39,736 bases of DNA from contig CAYPMJ010000005.1 of NCBI GenBank assembly GCA_964411785.1, positions 1 through 39,736 on the forward strand. The letters are read 5' to 3'. Position numbers and translations under genes: made by a program. The notes under the pieces were generated by a model. That model was not told the origin of the DNA, searched no databases, and was given only the letters and a program-made list of their open reading frames with translations. This DNA is from RUG626 sp964411785 (GTDB lineage Bacteria > Bacillota > Clostridia > Oscillospirales > Oscillospiraceae). Shown here one piece after another: positions 39,733 through 39,736 of this stretch. How positions within the stretch are numbered: the stretch's first letter is position 1; every line of letters starts with the position of its first letter.

Positions 39733-39736
39733 TTCA

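Larger units (their letters stand above)
37750..39736 (-). mobile_element. End of a mobilizable or conjugative element (MOBP-type), continuing past the right edge
   Basis: Base composition falls visibly after the tRNA terminator and the genes change to mobC, relaxase and a small element-type orf, all leftward and ending at a terminator 8 bases past the last stop. No integrase lies between the tRNA and the relaxase, so the attachment site cannot be placed; the tRNA-proximal end is only approximate. The other end, with any recombinase or cargo, is outside the window. Confidence 0.7.

Noticed and set aside
1..39736. CRISPR array, insertion sequence, rRNA or prophage genes
   Set aside because: I saw no regularly spaced repeats, transposase or terminal inverted repeats, rRNA-like stretches or phage structural genes.

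Overview
The window looks like a chromosomal segment of a fairly GC-rich anaerobic Firmicute, most likely in the Clostridia (Oscillospiraceae/Ruminococcaceae-like). This is inferred from strong AGGAGG ribosome binding sites, frequent GTG and TTG starts, a Clostridia-type pyrKD (class 1B) pyrimidine operon with pyrI, paired U32 proteins, a pgsA/recA neighbourhood, WalKR-like regulators and an F-type ATP synthase whose c subunit has Na+-type ligands. Nothing in the window fixes the species.

Layout. 1-727: 3' part of an RluD-type pseudouridine synthase. 757-6344 (leftward): pyrC-K-D-F-E-B-I from one sigma-A promoter, covering carbamoyl phosphate to UMP without carAB or pyrR. 6491-7498: fermentative D-lactate dehydrogenase. 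7656-11391: an FtsX/MacB-type ABC exporter operon whose leader carries a 57-bp copy of part of its own first gene. 11794-13620: typA/bipA. 13804-16346 (leftward): a cytosolic ParB-like/BMP fusion protein coupled to a metallophosphoesterase. 16594-19837: two overlapping U32 (tRNA/rRNA hydroxylation-type) genes. 20001-27392: complete atpZ-I-B-E-F-H-A-G-D-C operon. 27482-36515 (leftward): lipoprotein, response regulator, histidine kinase, DUF1385 protein, prmC, recA, recX, rimO and pgsA, apparently one long operon. 36733-37284: a short Sfp-type phosphopantetheinyl transferase. 37388-37560: a promoter-driven structured RNA that folds like 6S RNA. 37574-37660: tRNA-Leu(CAA). From about 37750 to the right edge: the end of a lower-GC mobilizable element (mobC, MOBP-type relaxase, a small orf) read leftward toward the tRNA.

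How the genes work together. The pyr genes form a co-regulated pathway with ATGA-type translational coupling. The atp operon builds the energy-coupling enzyme; its c subunit carries two carboxylates plus the Ser/Thr/Tyr ligands of Na+ rings, and its a subunit has a roughly 65-residue hydrophobic insertion after the essential Arg. The leftward 27.5-36.5 kb operon mixes envelope sensing with core DNA-repair and translation genes.

The most unusual items are (i) a 160-codon ORF overprinted in the +1 frame of the relaxase tail, with a C-terminal membrane segment, organised like RSF1010 mobB within mobA; (ii) the ParB-like/BMP fusion without a signal peptide; (iii) the ATP synthase a/c features; (iv) the duplicated leader segment of the ABC operon; and (v) the 6S-like RNA. 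Start sites were chosen by ribosome binding site spacing, so several genes are shorter than their longest ORF.
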